A DNA stretch of 46,061 nucleotides, taken from contig CALGGB010000135.1 of assembly GCA_937880925.1 (NCBI GenBank), positions 1 through 46,061 of the forward strand, given 5' to 3'. Position numbers and translations under genes: made by a program. Position 1 is the first letter of the stretch. Every line of letters begins with the position of its first letter. Source of the DNA: an uncultured Rhodospirillaceae bacterium (GTDB lineage Bacteria > Pseudomonadota > Alphaproteobacteria > SP197). Under the pieces are notes generated by a model. The model saw only the letters and a list, made by a program, of their open reading frames with translations, did not search any database and was not told where the DNA came from. Shown in pieces: positions 45,321 through 46,061 of this stretch.

Positions 45321-46033
45321 GCAAAGCCTCCCGCGATGCAATCGGCCAGCGCCGTTTTCTGGCGCCCGGCCGCGTCAAAGTTGCCATCATCGAGCCATGC
45401 CGCAAACCCCGCCTTCACGGCGGGCCAGTCGTCGATCACCAGGCTGTACCAGGCGGTGTCGCGGTTGCGGCCCTTGGCGATCATGTGGCGCAGGAAGATG
45501 CCCTCGAAGCGGAAGCCGAAGCGCTGGGCCGCCGCGCGCGAGGGGGCGTTGCGCGCATTGCACTTCCACTCGACACGGCGATAGCCGAGGTCATCGAAGG
45601 CATGGGCGATCATCAGATGGATCGCCTGCGTCGCCGCGCGCGTCTTCTGCAGGCCGGGGCCGAACCAGATGTGGCCGATCTCGATGGAGCGGTGGGCCGG
45701 CACGATGTTGAGGAAACTCACCATGCCCATGACCTTGCCGCTGGCCTTCTCGCGCAGGGCGTAGAAGACGGGATCGGCGCTGCCCGCGTTTGTGGTGAGC
45801 CAGGCCTCGAAGACCCCGGCGTCGTGGAAGGGGCCATAGGGCAGGTAATCCCACAGGCCGTCGGGTGCGCTATCGGCGGTGGCAAAGAGTTCGCCGCCGT
45901 GACGGCGCGGGTCGAGCGGTTCCAGCGCGATGGCGTCGCCGGCCAGGGTATTGCCGCCCGGGCGCAATACCACGGCGGGCGCCACGGGATCACCGGAAAG
46001 GGACAGGTCGGGGCGGCCGGTGGACGGGGTCAT
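45317..46033 (-). CDS. GNAT family N-acetyltransferase (RimJ/RimL type)
   Basis: The 238-residue protein is an acetyltransferase of the GNAT superfamily. It has LEPLDPRRHGGELF at the beginning of the domain, GMVSFLNIVPAHRSIEIGHIWFGPGLQKTRAATQA (acetyl-CoA binding, with the sequence QKTRAAT in place of the Q/RxxGxG/A) and WKCNARNAPSRAAAQRFGFRFEGIFLRHMI. It may acetylate an amine or antibiotic-like substrate. ATG 46033 has AAGGAG upstream. It overlaps the amidase start by 4 bases (GTGA), indicating translational coupling and a shared pathway. The window ends 28 bases upstream. Confidence 0.86.
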   Translation of the reverse strand: MTPSTGRPDLSLSGDPVAPAVVLRPGGNTLAGDAIALEPLDPRRHGGELFATADSAPDGLWDYLPYGPFHDAGVFEAWLTTNAGSADPVFYALREKASGKVMGMVSFLNIVPAHRSIEIGHIWFGPGLQKTRAATQAIHLMIAHAFDDLGYRRVEWKCNARNAPSRAAAQRFGFRFEGIFLRHMIAKGRNRDTAWYSLVIDDWPAVKAGFAAWLDDGNFDAAGRQKTALADCIAGGFA

Positions 46034-46061
46034 GGGGCGGTCTCCTTTTGCACAACAGGCC

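Overview
The window is about 46 kb of very G+C-rich, gene-dense bacterial chromosome. Several features point to an alphaproteobacterium, most likely a member of the Rhodospirillales: the rsmB-rpe-heparinase order, a DUF1674/SDHAF4 succinate dehydrogenase assembly factor, an Irr-type Fur regulator, a type III glutamine synthetase, and a rimP-nusA-ylxR-infB block followed by rbfA-truB-rpsO-pnp. I see no rRNA, tRNA, CRISPR array, prophage or insertion sequence. The taxonomic placement is an inference from gene content, not a search.

Layout, left to right. Positions 1-7881 are read rightwards: the 3' part of a TRAP solute-binding protein, rsmB-rpe-heparinase II/III-DUF6614, a type III glutamine synthetase broken by a one-base frameshift, and a ribokinase. 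Positions 7878-15189 are read leftwards. They hold two translationally coupled TPR proteins (one SGNH-like, one 2OG-Fe(II) oxygenase), then a DUF3501 / Fe-S oxidoreductase / rubrerythrin operon with an Irr-type regulator just upstream, and an SDR epimerase. A perfect Irr-box-like palindrome lies inside the rubrerythrin promoter. A GlcD-like FAD dehydrogenase (+) meets a nitronate monooxygenase-like protein (-) at 16.7 kb.

Positions 18179-27886 form the leftward core gene-expression block: rimP, nusA, ylxR, infB, a clear intrinsic terminator, then rbfA, truB, rpsO and pnp. The rimP leader carries a terminator that competes with an alternative stem. ylxR appears to start at CTG overlapping the nusA stop.

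Positions 28253-46061 are a mosaic of short units: a fatty acid desaturase, a small cold-shock-like protein, a GT39-type membrane protein, an XRE-cupin regulator, a 1107-aa protein with a GH64-like region and a C-terminal DUF4114, a PhyH dioxygenase with a creatinase/DoeA-like M24 protein, a hotdog thioesterase, a hemerythrin, SDHAF4, a Sel1-SPOR lipoprotein, a methyltransferase-PNPOx-AhpD-LysE unit, a cobalamin riboswitch with bluB, and an amidase-GNAT pair.

The best candidate for an interesting system is the Irr-linked rubrerythrin module at 11.1-14.2 kb, which suggests iron-dependent control of peroxide detoxification and an associated Fe-S electron-transfer protein. The broken glutamine synthetase, the CTG-initiated ylxR, the rimP attenuator and the large GH64/DUF4114 protein are the other points worth checking.
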